Translations under genes and position numbers: made by a program | Assembly (NCBI RefSeq): GCF_028372415.1 | Contig: NC_092874.1 | Span: forward strand, 119,237,244 to 119,301,243 | DNA length: 64,000 nucleotides | Direction: 5' to 3' | DNA from: Notamacropus eugenii | Lineage: Eukaryota > Chordata > Mammalia > Diprotodontia > Macropodidae | Notes under the pieces: generated by a model | What the model saw: the letters and a program-made list of their open reading frames with translations, nothing else | Database searches by the model: none | Told to the model about the DNA's origin: nothing | Shown: positions 35,151 through 45,344 of the stretch, in pieces | Numbering within the stretch: the stretch's first letter is position 1 | Layout of the letters: the number at the start of each line of letters is the position of its first letter

Positions 35151-35725
35151 CTGCCTTATAAAAAGACACAGTATCTAGATCTAAAGGGGTGATTGACCCA
35201 ATGTACCCAACTCTGGTGAGATCATATCAAGAGTATGTGTTCAGTCCTGGGTGCCATGTTTTAGGAAGGACATTGACCAGCTGGAGAGCATCCAGAGGAG
35301 GGCATTCAGGAGGGTGAAGGTCTATAAGAGCATGCCAAATGAGCACCTGCTGAAAGAAGTGGGAATGTCTGACTTGCAGAAGACTCGGGGGGCACATAAT
35401 AGCTGTCTTCAGGTATCTGAAGGACTGTCATATAGAAAAGGGATTATACTTATTTTTCTTTAGCTCCAGAGGACACAACTAGGAGCAATGGATGGAAGCT
35501 GGAGAGAAAAATTTTGTGTTGATGGAGGAAAAACCTTTCTAGCTGTTGGAGCTATCCCATAGTGGCATGGTCTGCCTCCAGACATATGGGATTTCCACTC
35601 ACTGGGCATCTTCAGAAAGAGGCTGGATGAGTACTTGTCTGGCATCTTGTAGAAGAGGTTTTTGTTCAAGTACAGATTGGACTAGTTGGTTTCTGAAGGC
35701 CTCTGAGATTCTGTGATTTGGTGAT
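35150..35725 (+). mobile_element. L3/CR1-clade LINE 3' end
   Basis: TCAGTCCTGGGTGCCATGTT, GGAAGGACATTGACCAGCTG, CATCCAGAGGAGGGCATTC and AGCTGTCTTCAGGTATCTGA are the L3 3' ORF2 words, ending GGCCTCTGAGATTCTGTGA. A short open stretch near 35251-35463 is what is left of the ORF; the C-terminal frame is broken. Confidence 0.9.
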
Positions 35726-35812
35726 GTACTCTTTCTTCATCTGTAACATGGAAGGGTAGACTAAAGAATCTTTGAGGTTCTTTCCAGACCAGTATCTATG
35801 GTCCTGGTAACA
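35726..35812 (+). mobile_element. MIR tail fragment
   Basis: CTTCATCTGTAACATGGAAG then TTGAGGTTCTTTCCAGACC is core end and tail. Confidence 0.6.
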
Positions 35813-36357
35813 CCTCTGCCTTTTCCGATCCCCAATTCAGTCAATCTTTCAGGAAAACCATGAATGACTCAGTTGATAATTTGTTAGTTGCTGGAAAGGA
35901 GTGGCATCCTGCTAGAAAACTGTTATTTAGGATGGTGATATGTTCCTGTATTTCCAGATGACGCATTTCTTTGTTATAATTTCTTGTGAATGCCATTTTT
36001 CCTAAAGTGTCTCCAGAGTCACGACTGTAATTCCAAACCATGTTTTCCTTTAAAACAAAAACCCTGCAGTTCCTTGTTATGTAAAGATGTTACCGATACC
36101 AATCATTGTGTCTGATCTGGTCCTCAGGTGGAATGAACAAGTATGCAGGGCAGGTCTAATCAGAAGGTCCATGAAGTCAGTAAACAGGCTTGGCAGGCCA
36201 GAATGAAGGCAGTCAACAGATCAATGGGGCTGAACAGTAAGCACAGGCAAAGTCCAAGGCTACTAAGTCCCAAACAGAGGCAAAAAATTCAAGGGGCTAA
36301 GCAGAAAATTATGGCTAGAGTTCAGAAGAGGAGGAGAAAGGAACAAGCATCTCTATA
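35813..36357. other. Unique intergenic stretch
   Basis: A basic 71-codon frame at 36143-36358 (Gln/Lys/Arg rich) has no domain, start context or splice support and is not called as a gene. Confidence 0.4.
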
Positions 36358-36590
36358 GGGCCTACTATGTGCCAGGCACTGTGCTAAGTGCTTTACAAAT
36401 GTTATCTCATTTGATCCTCAGAACAACTTTTTGAGGTTGGTGCTGTTATTATCCTCATTTTACAGTGAGGAAATTCAAGCAAAGTGACTTGCCCAGGGTC
36501 ACACAAGTTAGTAAGTGTCTGAAGTCAAGATCTGAACTTGGTTCTTCCTGATTCCAGAGCCAGTGCTCTCTATCCACTGCACACCACCAA
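36358..36590 (-). mobile_element. MIR/Ther-1-like CORE-SINE, full length
   Basis: CTACTATGTGCCAGGCACTG, GTGACTTGCCCAGGGTCACA and the reversed head GTGCTCTCTATCCACTGCAC. Confidence 0.95.
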
Positions 36591-36624
36591 GCTCACAAGA
36601 CAAGGGTTGTTCATTTGAGTCTAT

Positions 36625-36765
36625 GTAATATTACTCTACTAGAATGTGAGTTCTGTAAGGCAGGATCTTTGTCTTTTAATTTTAATGTCTTTGTATTTCC
36701 TGTAGTGGCTAGCATTGTGCTTTGCACACAGTAAGTCCATGATACATATTTGTTGAAGTTGGAAT
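36625..36765 (+). mobile_element. L2 3' end
   Basis: TAGAATGTGAGTTCTGTAAG, GTCTTTGTATTTCCTGTAGT and CACAGTAAGTCCATGATAC. Confidence 0.75.
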
Positions 36766-37089
36766 CTGGAGTTTAGAGCCAGGGAATATCCCTATACTTT
36801 AGGAAGCCAGAAAGGCGAGACAGCAGCCTTAGGCAATGGCCCCGAAGCTTGCTCTAGCCCATATTCCCCTCTGAGTCTACCCACAGATGGTAGATTAAAG
36901 AAGGCAGAAGCAGGAATTTGAGGCTGCTTCTTGTACTGCTGGCCTATTTTACTGCTGCGGCAGACCTCATCTTGGAAGGAGGGACAGAGGCAGTGAATCA
37001 TGAGAGCCTTTTTAATGGCAGAACAGTGTGGCTTCAGGGGTCTGTTATTACTGGGTGACTTGTCCTGTGTGTCTCTATATTTCACCTCC

Positions 37090-37090
37090 T

Positions 37091-37126
<36 letters not shown>

Positions 37127-37201
37127 ATATATGTATGTGTGCGTGTGTGTGCATGTGTGTGTCTGCTTCTACAAAGTGTGTGTGTGTATGTGTGTGTGTG
37201 T

Positions 37202-37233
<32 letters not shown>
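37090..37233 (+). repeat. Interrupted TG microsatellite
   Basis: About 140 bases of alternating purine/pyrimidine TG with CG, CA and a 15-base non-TG interruption near 37161. Potential Z-DNA former. Cys/Val-rich frames over it are artefacts. Confidence 0.95.
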
Positions 37234-37545
37234 CCCCTGGGAAATCAAGTGATTTGCTGTCATAACTATCCTATGAGTTTTCTAACAGAAAACACAAAAA
37301 GAATGACTATCCCAGTGAAAGCTGCCTCTTTCACAACTCCCCACCTTCTGAACCTTTTTGCTTTTTCTTGGGTGTGCCTGTAGCAAAGGTTTGGGGACTC
37401 TGGCAAGGGATCAGAATCAGACACACATCAGGAAACAACACAGGAAGTCATCAGGGTGCCGGAACCTGATGTGACATAGTAATATTCACTTTACTTACAG
37501 TCCAGCTCGAATTGGTAAGACTCAGAAGATGTCTAAGTTCTCTCA
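37234..37545. other. Unique intergenic stretch
   Basis: No element recognised. Confidence 0.4.
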
Positions 37546-37547
37546 TG

Positions 37548-37780
37548 TCATAGTACACTACAGAAAGAACCAGGAATCAGGAAGACATGCATTCAGAGCC
37601 TATCTCTTGTACTCACTAGCTGTGTGAGCACAGAAAAGGCTTCTCTGAGCCTCATTTTGCTCATCTGTAAAATGGGACACAATAATTCCTGTATCTGCTT
37701 CACAGGGTTGTTGTGGAGAACAAACAAAACACCTCACAAACTTGAAAGTGTTATATGCATGTCAGATATCATGATTAATA
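37548..37780 (+). mobile_element. MIR-like CORE-SINE
   Basis: CAGGAATCAGGAAGACATGC, TTTGCTCATCTGTAAAATGG and CACAGGGTTGTTGTGGAG. The B box is degraded (CATTCAGAGCC). Confidence 0.75.
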
Positions 37781-39020
37781 ACGACAAAAACAACCATAAT
37801 AATATTAGATTCTGCCTCAGAAGACATGAGCTATAGAGACCTCTGGTGTTCAGCAAATCATCAGCTGGTAGAAAAGTCCTGCCTCTTTCTGTTAACCTTT
37901 ATTTACCTACAACAAAAAAAGAAATACATGGAAAAGACATCAGCCAGGACTCTCATGATTTTCATAGATTGGTGCCAAATTGATCCTGATATGCTTAAAA
38001 AGAGGGCAGAGGGCAAACAAGCCCTATCCAAAGATCAAGTCACAGATCAGCTGTGGGGATGATTATCAATATGGCATCTATCAACACCAGATCCTAAGAT
38101 GCTGCTCCTGGGCTCCTGGTCTTGTCTGCATTCCTCATTCTTCCTTTCATGTTGGATGTCGATCTTTGCTGTACCCTCACAGCATAGCTTTGCCTGTGTC
38201 CTTCTGTTACATCTGGATCTCTGAAGATTGAGTTGACCTGCTTCTCTGAATTCTGCTCTTTGCCTATTCCCTTCAGTGCCTTGCAGGTAGAAATTTAATA
38301 CGTTTGTTGAATTAAGTCAAACTGAACTGAATTCATTTTGGATTAAATCCTCTGATATTGGCCCTAGCACATCTACCCAGACTATGAATCCCTAAAGCCA
38401 TGACTTGAGTTTCACTGCCTTGATTCATCATACCCAGGTACCTTACATTTCTACATGAATCCCTTGGCTACACTCCCTTGCCTCTGGGCTGCACTATTTA
38501 TTTTCCAGGACATGCTGGACTAGCCTAGCTTCCAGTTCTGACCCAGTCTGTGCAGGTTTCTTCCAGTGCCACTAGCACCAGAGACCTGAGTCAGTGAGAT
38601 GGACAGCTAGTGTCAAAGGTCTCTGTGTCAGAAGATAGGAGTTCACTGCAGAGCTGGGAAGGGAAGAGAAGTTATAAATCTGTCACTAGTGTGGCCAGAG
38701 TCCGTGGACAGGTCTCAGCACTGAGAAGAACAGCTGGGTAGGAAAATGATTACAATTCTGTAGGGGGATATTTAGGGACATCAGGAAGTACGAAGGTTTT
38801 TGGTCTTGGTAGCAAAAGGAAGTGGATCAGAATCAGGCCTGGCTGCTAGAGTGTGCATGGTAGGAGAGTCAGAGAGCCATGCATGTCAGTGTGTGAAAAT
38901 GTAATAGTTATTGGCTAGGATAATTTTTCCCCTTAGTTCCTTGTGATGTGTGAGGTTGGGTTCATGGACATTTGTCTTGATCAGAGTTTGCAGCCTGGCT
39001 GCTGGTATCCTTTTCCTTCA
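37781..39020. other. Long unique stretch with a short L2 end
   Basis: An L2 terminus-like piece lies at about 38245-38325 (TTCAGTGCCTTGCAGGTAG ... TTTGTTGAATT). The rest shows no repeat and no gene. Confidence 0.4.
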
Positions 39021-39024
39021 CTTA

Positions 39025-39640
39025 GTTGACAAGCATTTATTAAACATTTACCATGTGCTACCCACTGTGTTCAGGCCAAGATACAAAGAAAGGGAAAAAC
39101 ATGGTCCCTACCCTTAAGAAACTCACAATCTAATGGGGAGACAACGTATAAATGACATATAAAGTCTAAATGGGAAGTGAGCTCCAAGGGAAGGTACGGG
39201 GTGAGGGAGGGGAGACTGGGGAAGCCCTCTTGGAGAAAGTGCAATTTGAGTTGAGTTTTTAAGGAAGCCAGCGAAGGTGGGAGGCCAGAGTGAGGAAAGA
39301 AAGTGGGGGCTCAGGGAAGTAGTACCAGTGCAAAAGCCTGGAGTCAGGAGACCAAAATGTCCTACATTAAGAACAACATCTAGGCCCGTAGAGTTGAATC
39401 ACAAGAAGATGTGGAGGAGAGTAAAGTATAAGAACTCTGGAAGGGTAGAAAGGGACCAGATCGTGAAGGTCTTTAAAGGCCAAACACAGGACTTCAGATT
39501 TGATCTTGGAAGTAACAAGGAGACACGGGAGTTTATTGAACGAGGGGTCTATGCTTTAGGGAAAAACAAAGAAACCATCCTTTGGTGACTCAGTGGAGGA
39601 TGGATTTGATGGGAGAGAAATTTGAGGTAGGGAGGTTAAA
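39025..39640 (-). mobile_element. L2 LINE 3' region, 0.6 kb
   Basis: CAAGCATTTATTAAACATTT, CCTACCCTTAAGAAACTCAC, TTTGAGTTGAGTTTTTAAGG, GATCGTGAAGGTCTTTAAAG and GACTCAGTGGAGGATGGATT in order. It is the longest of the antisense L2 3' copies. Confidence 0.85.
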
Positions 39641-39769
39641 ATGTGCTTTTTTAAAAGATGGGAGAAATGTGGGCCTACATTTAGGCCACCAGGGAAAACC
39701 CCACATAGCACTTTCTTTTGCACCTCTAATGAATCTTTGCCCCTCTAATTATCAGGTAAAACAATATAC

Positions 39770-39900
39770 CACAATTGGTATTTTATCCCCCTACTACACT
39801 TAGTGACAGAAAGCAGGGACTGTCCCTTCTCTAAACTTTGTATCTTCCTTAGCACTTAGCCTAATGCACCCCACACAGTGCTTCATAAATGTTGTTGTTC
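39770..39900 (+). mobile_element. L2 3' end, eroded
   Basis: AAAGCAGGGACTGTCCCTTC, TTTGTATCTTCCTTAGCACT and CAGTGCTTCATAAATGTTG. Confidence 0.65.
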
Positions 39901-40127
39901 TGTGCCCTTCTAATTCCTGCGGTCTTATCTCCAACCCCACCTGACAAGGCTAGATTGATGTGGTAAGCTTGGCACTGAATTCACCATTCACCACTGGCTT
40001 CTTCGGGAAACTTTTTGAGATATAACAGCAATGGGTAGCAGGCTTCTTAAAAATTGGATCAGGTCTTTCTGGACTCTGAAATGTCATGCACAGCATCAGG
40101 TGCATGTCCAGAACTCCCTTCACATTG

Positions 40128-40312
40128 TTTCCTAAAGACAACCCTGGGAAGTAGGAGTTAGTTATGATCCCATTTTACAGTTGAGAAGACTGAGGCAGAC
40201 AGAGGCTAAGTGACTTGCCCGGGGTCACATGGCTTGTAGGATATCCCAGGCTGGATTTGCACTTATGTCTTCCTGACTCCAGGCTCAGGGCTTAATCTAC
40301 TACACCGGCTAC
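40128..40312 (-). mobile_element. MIR-like CORE-SINE
   Basis: CCCATTTTACAGTTGAGAAG, GACTTGCCCGGGGTCACATG and CTTCCTGACTCCAGGCTCAG. Confidence 0.85.
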
Positions 40313-40374
40313 TATACTACTAATATACCTACCTGCCAAAAAATTGATTTTTCTGGTATTTGAACATTATGTGC

Positions 40375-40485
40375 AAGATAGGCACTGGTGGGAAGGGGGG
40401 AATGGATTAGCTGGGAGAGGAACACAGAAATAAACAGACCGTGATTCTTGCCTTTGAGGAGGTTACAACCGAATAGAAGGTATTA
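40375..40485 (-). mobile_element. L2 3' fragment
   Basis: GATTCTTGCCTTTGAGGAGG then TTACAACCGAATAG is an eroded reversed L2 word. Confidence 0.5.
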
Positions 40486-40689
40486 ACAAAATAATTATGA
40501 TATAATGAAGGCTCTGAAATAAGAGGTTTATATGATATGATGATAGCATATTTATTTTACAAACTTTCACAGATGTCTTTAAGGATAAACTGAAAGTCTT
40601 TGATGAAAGTCTCTCCATTTTTAAATTCTTTTCCCCCCCTTTTTCCTGCTAGAGGTGAGAGGGAAGAGGCTAGAGGTTGAACGAAGTCC

Positions 40690-40860
40690 TGGCTGCAAAT
40701 ATAAACAGAGAGCCAGAGCATATCACAGAACAGCAGTGCTCCCCAAAGCTTGGTAATGTGATTCCTTTTGGAAGGGCATTGGAACTGAGGAGAAGGAGGT
40801 AGGGTTACAGAAAGGTGCCCAAAGGCATGGCCGCAGAATGTTACCACAAGACTTCAGAGG
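40690..40860. repeat. Unassigned dispersed repeat X, copy 1
   Basis: Shares AGTGCTCCCCAAAGCTTGGT and TAATGTGATTCCTTTTGGAA then GGGCATTGGAACTGAGGA with 46710-46980 at about 75-80 percent by eye. No terminal structure visible; it could be part of an LTR or LINE. Boundaries are only the shared part. Confidence 0.5.
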
Positions 40861-40892
40861 CTTGGAAAATGGTGCAGGATCTCAGGAGGAGG

Positions 40893-40956
40893 AGATAACA
40901 ACAACTGGAAGTTTTACAAAGCACTTTTCCCCACAATAATCTATGAGGTAAATAGT
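40893..40956 (-). mobile_element. MIR tail, left part of a split copy
   Basis: TACAAAGCACTTTTCCCCAC and AATCTATGAGGTAAATAGTG are a reversed MIR tail; the matching core and head appear at 41330-41470. Confidence 0.65.
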
Positions 40957-40959
40957 GAG

Positions 40960-41200
40960 AGGCAGCTAGGAGTACAGGGGATCAAGTGTTCAACTGGGAA
41001 ATGAGAGCATCTGAGTTCAAATCCTGTCTCCAATCCTGTCATTTACTTAGCTGTCTGTCCCCAGGCAGATCACAATCTCTCTTGGTCTCAGTTTCCTCAC
41101 ATAAAATGGGGATAATGATAGCACCTACCTCACATGGTTGCTGTAAGGATAATCTATGTAAATGTAAAGCACTTTGTGATCTTTAAAGTACTATAAAAAT
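40960..41200 (+). mobile_element. MIR-like CORE-SINE inserted into an older MIR
   Basis: Head GAGGCAGCTAGGAGTACAGG, B box GAGTTCAAATCCTGTCTCC, tail ACCTACCTCACATGGTTGCT and GTAAAGCACTTTGTGATCTT. Confidence 0.85.
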
Positions 41201-41335
41201 AGAAGTATTTTATATTATATAAATTTAATACTATGCTAATTAATACTAAATTTAATATTTTAAATTTTGAAAAGTTAAAGTTTAAAATATTACATATTAA
41301 AATATCACATTTAATACTTTAATATTATATAAGTC
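41201..41335. repeat. AT-rich low-complexity tract
   Basis: Almost only A and T with repeated TTTAATA and AATATTA words, directly at the SINE's 3' end. Probably an expanded tail. Confidence 0.8.
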
Positions 41336-41470
41336 GTATTCACCTATTTTATAGATGGAAAATACTGAGACTCATAAAGTTAACCCATCAGTCTAGGAAC
41401 ACATAGTTAAAGGTCAAAAAAGGATTTGAATCTAAGTCTCTTGACTCCAGATCCAGTGTTCTTTGCGACT
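41330..41470 (-). mobile_element. MIR core and head, right part of the split copy
   Basis: CCTATTTTATAGATGGAAAA and GATTTGAATCTAAGTCTCTT continue the MIR broken off at 40956. Confidence 0.65.
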
Positions 41471-41689
41471 TGTATCACTGACATTTGTGCAAAGGGACAG
41501 AAGAAAGTTTCTCCAGGAGGTTAGGCAGTGTCAGGAAGCTGCAGAGCATGTCTCACTATCCTAGCTTCTGTGGCTATTAAGATTCAGGAAATTCTTCTGC
41601 CTAACCCTTTCTGGATCATTTTTACCCTCCTGAGAGAGCAGTAAACAGTCACTTCTGTGCCTGCTTGTACATCCATATCCCAATCTACT

Positions 41690-42237
41690 GCAACTGCTTT
41701 GGGACTTAGAGGCTTTCATAAAAGAGCCAGCCAGACTAGTGATGCTAAAAGCAATGGGCCTTTATTATAGGGCCCTTTTAACTCACACGAGGGAAAGCAT
41801 AAGTAAGGTCTGACTTGATGACCCAAAGACCAGAGCATGGAAAAAAAACAGAGGCAAGGGAGGATATATCAATATTTCAGTCATCAGAATGGGAGGTCAC
41901 TGGGCTCTGATGCTATGATCTTGAGGTCACAGCAGGATAAGAAGAAGGAGTCTTCCCTCCAGTTCTGGTATGTCCAGGTCATACCCAATGGGTTCATTTC
42001 TCCTACTTCAATATGGACTCCCCTATACCAGAGTAACTTTGCCTTCCTGCAAGGGTAGCAACAAAAACCGGTGAGGGCCAAGGATTTTATAGGAAGGGTG
42101 GGGTGGTCACTGAGGTATGTCTGATTGATTTCCCCCAGTGATGTCCTTGGGGGGATTGGCCAGAGGAGGCTCCCAAAGTACCATGATAACATGGAAATTT
42201 CCAGCATGAGCCTATGCCCTGTTTGCCTCTCATACCA
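41690..42237 (-). mobile_element. LTR-like fossil of a retrovirus-like element
   Basis: On the minus strand a TATAAAA box (about 42090) is followed some 320 bases later by AATAAA (about 41766), the order of promoter and polyadenylation signal in an LTR. Ends are approximate; the left TG and right CA are candidate termini. No internal coding region is next to it, so it would be a solo or truncated LTR, old. Family unassigned. Confidence 0.35.
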
Positions 42238-42239
42238 AG

Positions 42240-42570
42240 AGGGTTCTCCATCTTAGAATCCCTTACTTCTTTCAGAACTCAAGTGCCACATTCTATGTCT
42301 TTCCTAAGCCCTACTCTCCTCCACATTCCCAGTATGCTACCTCTCAATAGTTAGATTCATTTATATATTCTGTATATGTGTGTGTGTATAGATGTATATA
42401 CATCTATACATCTATATGTATATATACATACCCATCATATACACGTACATATTACCTTCCCAGTTAGAATGTAAGGTCCTTGAAGGCAGGCATTGTTTCA
42501 TTTTTGGCTGTTTCTTAACACTTGGCACAGTACCTGACACATAGTAAGCGCTTCATAAAATGCTTGTTGA
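42240..42570 (+). mobile_element. L2 3' end with internal TA/TG microsatellite
   Basis: CCCTTACTTCTTTCAGAACT, GAATGTAAGGTCCTTGAAGG, CTTGGCACAGTACCTGACAC and the end GTAAGCGCTTCATAAAATGC. A TATATG/TGTGTG repeat (about 42375-42440) has grown inside it. Confidence 0.85.
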
Positions 42571-43204
42571 TTAATGGATTGGGTAACCTGGCTCTGGGCT
42601 TGCTCTCCCAATGCACAGACACCCACACATTGGGTTCCCAGAATGAGATCATCTATTTCTCTCTTTTCAAGATTCTAGGGATACTACTGAAAGGCAGTGG
42701 GAGTTTTCCATAATGACACTAGCTCAGGCCCCTGTTCTGATATGCTGTCTCCAATATTAATCAACAGTTAGAGTTGATTTCTCCCTCATATTATGAGTAC
42801 CCCAGTATCATTTATCTGATGAGCGTCAATTAATTTTTATAGAGGGATATTTACTGAGAAGGTAGCGTAAGAACAGAAACTACAAAACATCTTTCCCAAC
42901 TCCTCGGAACACACTCTCCACGTACCACCTTGGTCCCTGGGGAGAATGGACTCAGCTTTAAAGTAGTAACTACAAATCATTGGCCCTACCCAGTTCATTT
43001 CTGAATGTAGCCTGACCAATGGATGAATCGCAGCAACTCCTTCTTGGACATCTTTAATCCATTCCTGTGCTGAGTCAACCAGGTTTCTGGGGGCTTTGCT
43101 CCTCACCAGACCTAGTTGTCCACAAAACCTGCCATGGATTCCAGTTCTCAAATCTCTGGAGGTTCAATCTATTGATCTTTCAAAGGTCAAAAGATCTAGT
43201 TTAA
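42571..43204. other. Unique intergenic stretch
   Basis: No repeat named. A 104-codon minus frame at 42837-43151 shows no domain. Confidence 0.4.
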
Positions 43205-43205
43205 T

Positions 43206-43455
43206 GTTGCTGATTAGTCATTTTCAGTTGTGTCTGATTCTTTGTGACCCCATTTAGAGGTTTTCACCTGGAGTGGTTTGTCATGTCCTTCTCCCACTCA
43301 TTTTACAGATGAGGAAACTGAGGCAAACACTGTCAAGTGACTTGTCCAGGGTCACACAGCTAATAAGTGTCTGAGGCTGGATTTGAATTCAGGAAGAGGA
43401 GTATTCCTGACTCCAGGCCTAGTGCTCTATGCACTGAGCCACCCAGCTGCCCCCC
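43206..43455 (-). mobile_element. Mar-1-like CORE-SINE, full length
   Basis: TTGTGTCTGATTCTTTGTGA opens (RTE-type end), core GGTCACACAGCTAATAAGTG, head CACTGAGCCACCCAGCTGCC closes. Confidence 0.95.
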
Positions 43456-43680
43456 AAAAGGAAGGAAACATCAAAGGCAAAGAGAGGCCATATGGTAGCC
43501 CCCAGTGCAATTAAGGTCCAAGTCTTCCCTCACCCCTCAGAGGCTGACAGCATGTTTCCTGTTGAACACAGTCAGGGAGAAAAGAGGGCAGAATTATCAG
43601 GTTAGTGCCTTTTGTAAACATTCTCAGATCTAGCTGAGCAGTCAATTGAAACGATCCTTTTCTTCATGAGGTAAGCAGAC

Positions 43681-43750
43681 GAAGGAAGGAAGGAAGGAAG
43701 GAAGGAAGGAAGGAAGGAAGGAAGGAAGGAAGGAAGGAAGGAAGGAAGGA
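43681..43750 (+). repeat. GAAG tetranucleotide microsatellite
   Basis: Seventy bases, 17.5 perfect GAAG units, no interruption, hence probably length-variable. The minus-strand Pro/Ser/Phe/Leu repeat frame through it is an artefact. Confidence 0.98.
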
Positions 43751-44895
43751 ATATCTGCACATGTTCCAAATTCCACATGAAGAATATTTCAGGCAGACCA
43801 TGCTGCCTGTTCATAAAAACAGGGCTGTCATTGGTCAGTTCCAGTTTGCCCCCGTCGCTGCCTTCCATTATGATTAGTTGATTAAGAAAAGCTTCTGGCA
43901 TAGAGGTTTCTAGATATAGAAAACGCCAGCAATGGAGAAAGGCAGGTGTTGTCAGGCAAGAGGAGGGGATGCAGCCTAAAGCAAGGAGAATAGACCTCAA
44001 AACAGCCTAGGTTTCAAAAACCAGAGAAGTTTTTTGGATTGTCACAATCTACCTGCACCAGGGTCAGTTAAATTCTGTTTGTCCAGTGCCCTGTCCAGCA
44101 GCACCAAATGCCCACAAGATCTTAACAAATGCTTTTTTTTGGATTATCATGACAGGCTAGAAGAAGGTAGAGAAACTGAACGAATTAAGAGGCAACTTTA
44201 TATTTTCCAGTGGTGGTTCTTTTAATGATTACAAAATCTGTGACTAAACACATTGTTAGGGGACAATTATTGGCAAGCTGAGCATTTCAGTGACCAATTA
44301 GGAGCCTGGGTGCTTGCCTGCCTGGGTCATTAGGACATTTTTTTGTTTGTTTACTAGATTCTCAAAATTGAGACCTTCTTCATGTAGCCTCTGGGTGTAA
44401 GGACAATAAATAAAGATGTGTTGATTGAAAACATTTTAAAAATAACTTGATGAAACTTTAAAAAGAGTAAGGAATAAATACAGCCTAAAATAGTCTATTC
44501 TAAAATGATGTAGCCAACTAGATAGAGCATGGAGCTTAAAAACTGGGTCTCATGTGCCACACATCCAATTGAGACTCCACAGAATGGGAGACTGTAGAGA
44601 TGGGGACCCTCTCTGAAACAATTCCCAATGGTCTATGGTCCCCATAAATATGAACAATCTTGGAATAATGAACAGAAATGGCTGATCTTTAGAATCACAG
44701 ATGTATAAAGAGAAAGAGATGATGTCTAGGGTAGCTAGGGGCTCGAAACCTAAGAAGTCATTGACTAAAGCTGAATGTCTTAGAGAGTCCTTGTAATACT
44801 CAAAATATAATAAAGAAGAGATGAAATATCTGGTAAGATCTAGCTTAACATCTCTTCTTTTGGAAACTTTAATCTAGTTTCTGTCACAGTTGTGT
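43751..44895. other. Unique stretch with possible conserved core
   Basis: No transposon seen. The part at about 44190-44345 (CTTTTAATGATTACAAAATC, AGTGACCAATTAGGAGCCTG) has the look of a regulatory element with homeodomain-like words, and GACAATAAATAAAG near 44402 could serve as a polyadenylation signal. No gene supported. Confidence 0.3.
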
Positions 44896-44899
44896 CTCC

Positions 44900-45005
44900 A
44901 TAGAAGAATATCAAGCTACTTGAGGGTAGAGATAGTTTTGGCTTTGAAATTAGCACTAAACCGTGCCTTAGCGATTGCTTAATACGTATTTACTGAATTG
45001 AACTA
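44900..45005 (+). mobile_element. L2 3' end, eroded
   Basis: CAAGCTACTTGAGGGTAGAG and GATTGCTTAATACGTATTTA. Confidence 0.6.
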
Positions 45006-45071
45006 AATTCTGAGTGAATGCAAAGCATTTGTATTTAGAGATTATGCAGAGCATGACCAGAGCTTCTTTGG

Positions 45072-45340
45072 AGGAGCTAAGTGGATATAACACTGAGCCT
45101 GGAGTCAGGAAGACCTGAGTTCAAATTCAGCCTTTGACATTTATTAGCTGTATGACCCTAGGTAAGCCATTTAACCTGCTTAGCCTCAGTTTCCTCAATT
45201 GTAAAATGAATAATAATAGCACTTATCTCTCAGGGTTATTGTGAGGATCAAATGAGTTAATATTTGTAAAGCACTTAGCACAGTGCCTGTCACAGTATTT
45301 ATACAGCATTTGTGCTACATATAAGTGTGATATAAAAGTT
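45072..45340 (+). mobile_element. MIR/Ther-1-like CORE-SINE, full length
   Basis: Head GGAGGAGCTAAGTGGATATA, B box GAGTTCAAATTCAGCC, tail GTTATTGTGAGGATCAAATG and CACTTAGCACAGTGCCTGTC. A short ATC repeat follows at 45350. Confidence 0.95.
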
Positions 45341-45344
45341 AGTG

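Noticed and set aside
36143-36358. Basic 71-codon frame resembling a ribosomal or nuclear peptide
   Set aside because: Composition alone; no match to a known family and no exon signals.
37000-37383. 127-codon Cys/Val-rich frame
   Set aside because: Translation of a TG microsatellite.
43602-44000. 132-codon minus frame with a FLPS-type repeat
   Set aside because: The repeat is the GAAG microsatellite read on the other strand.
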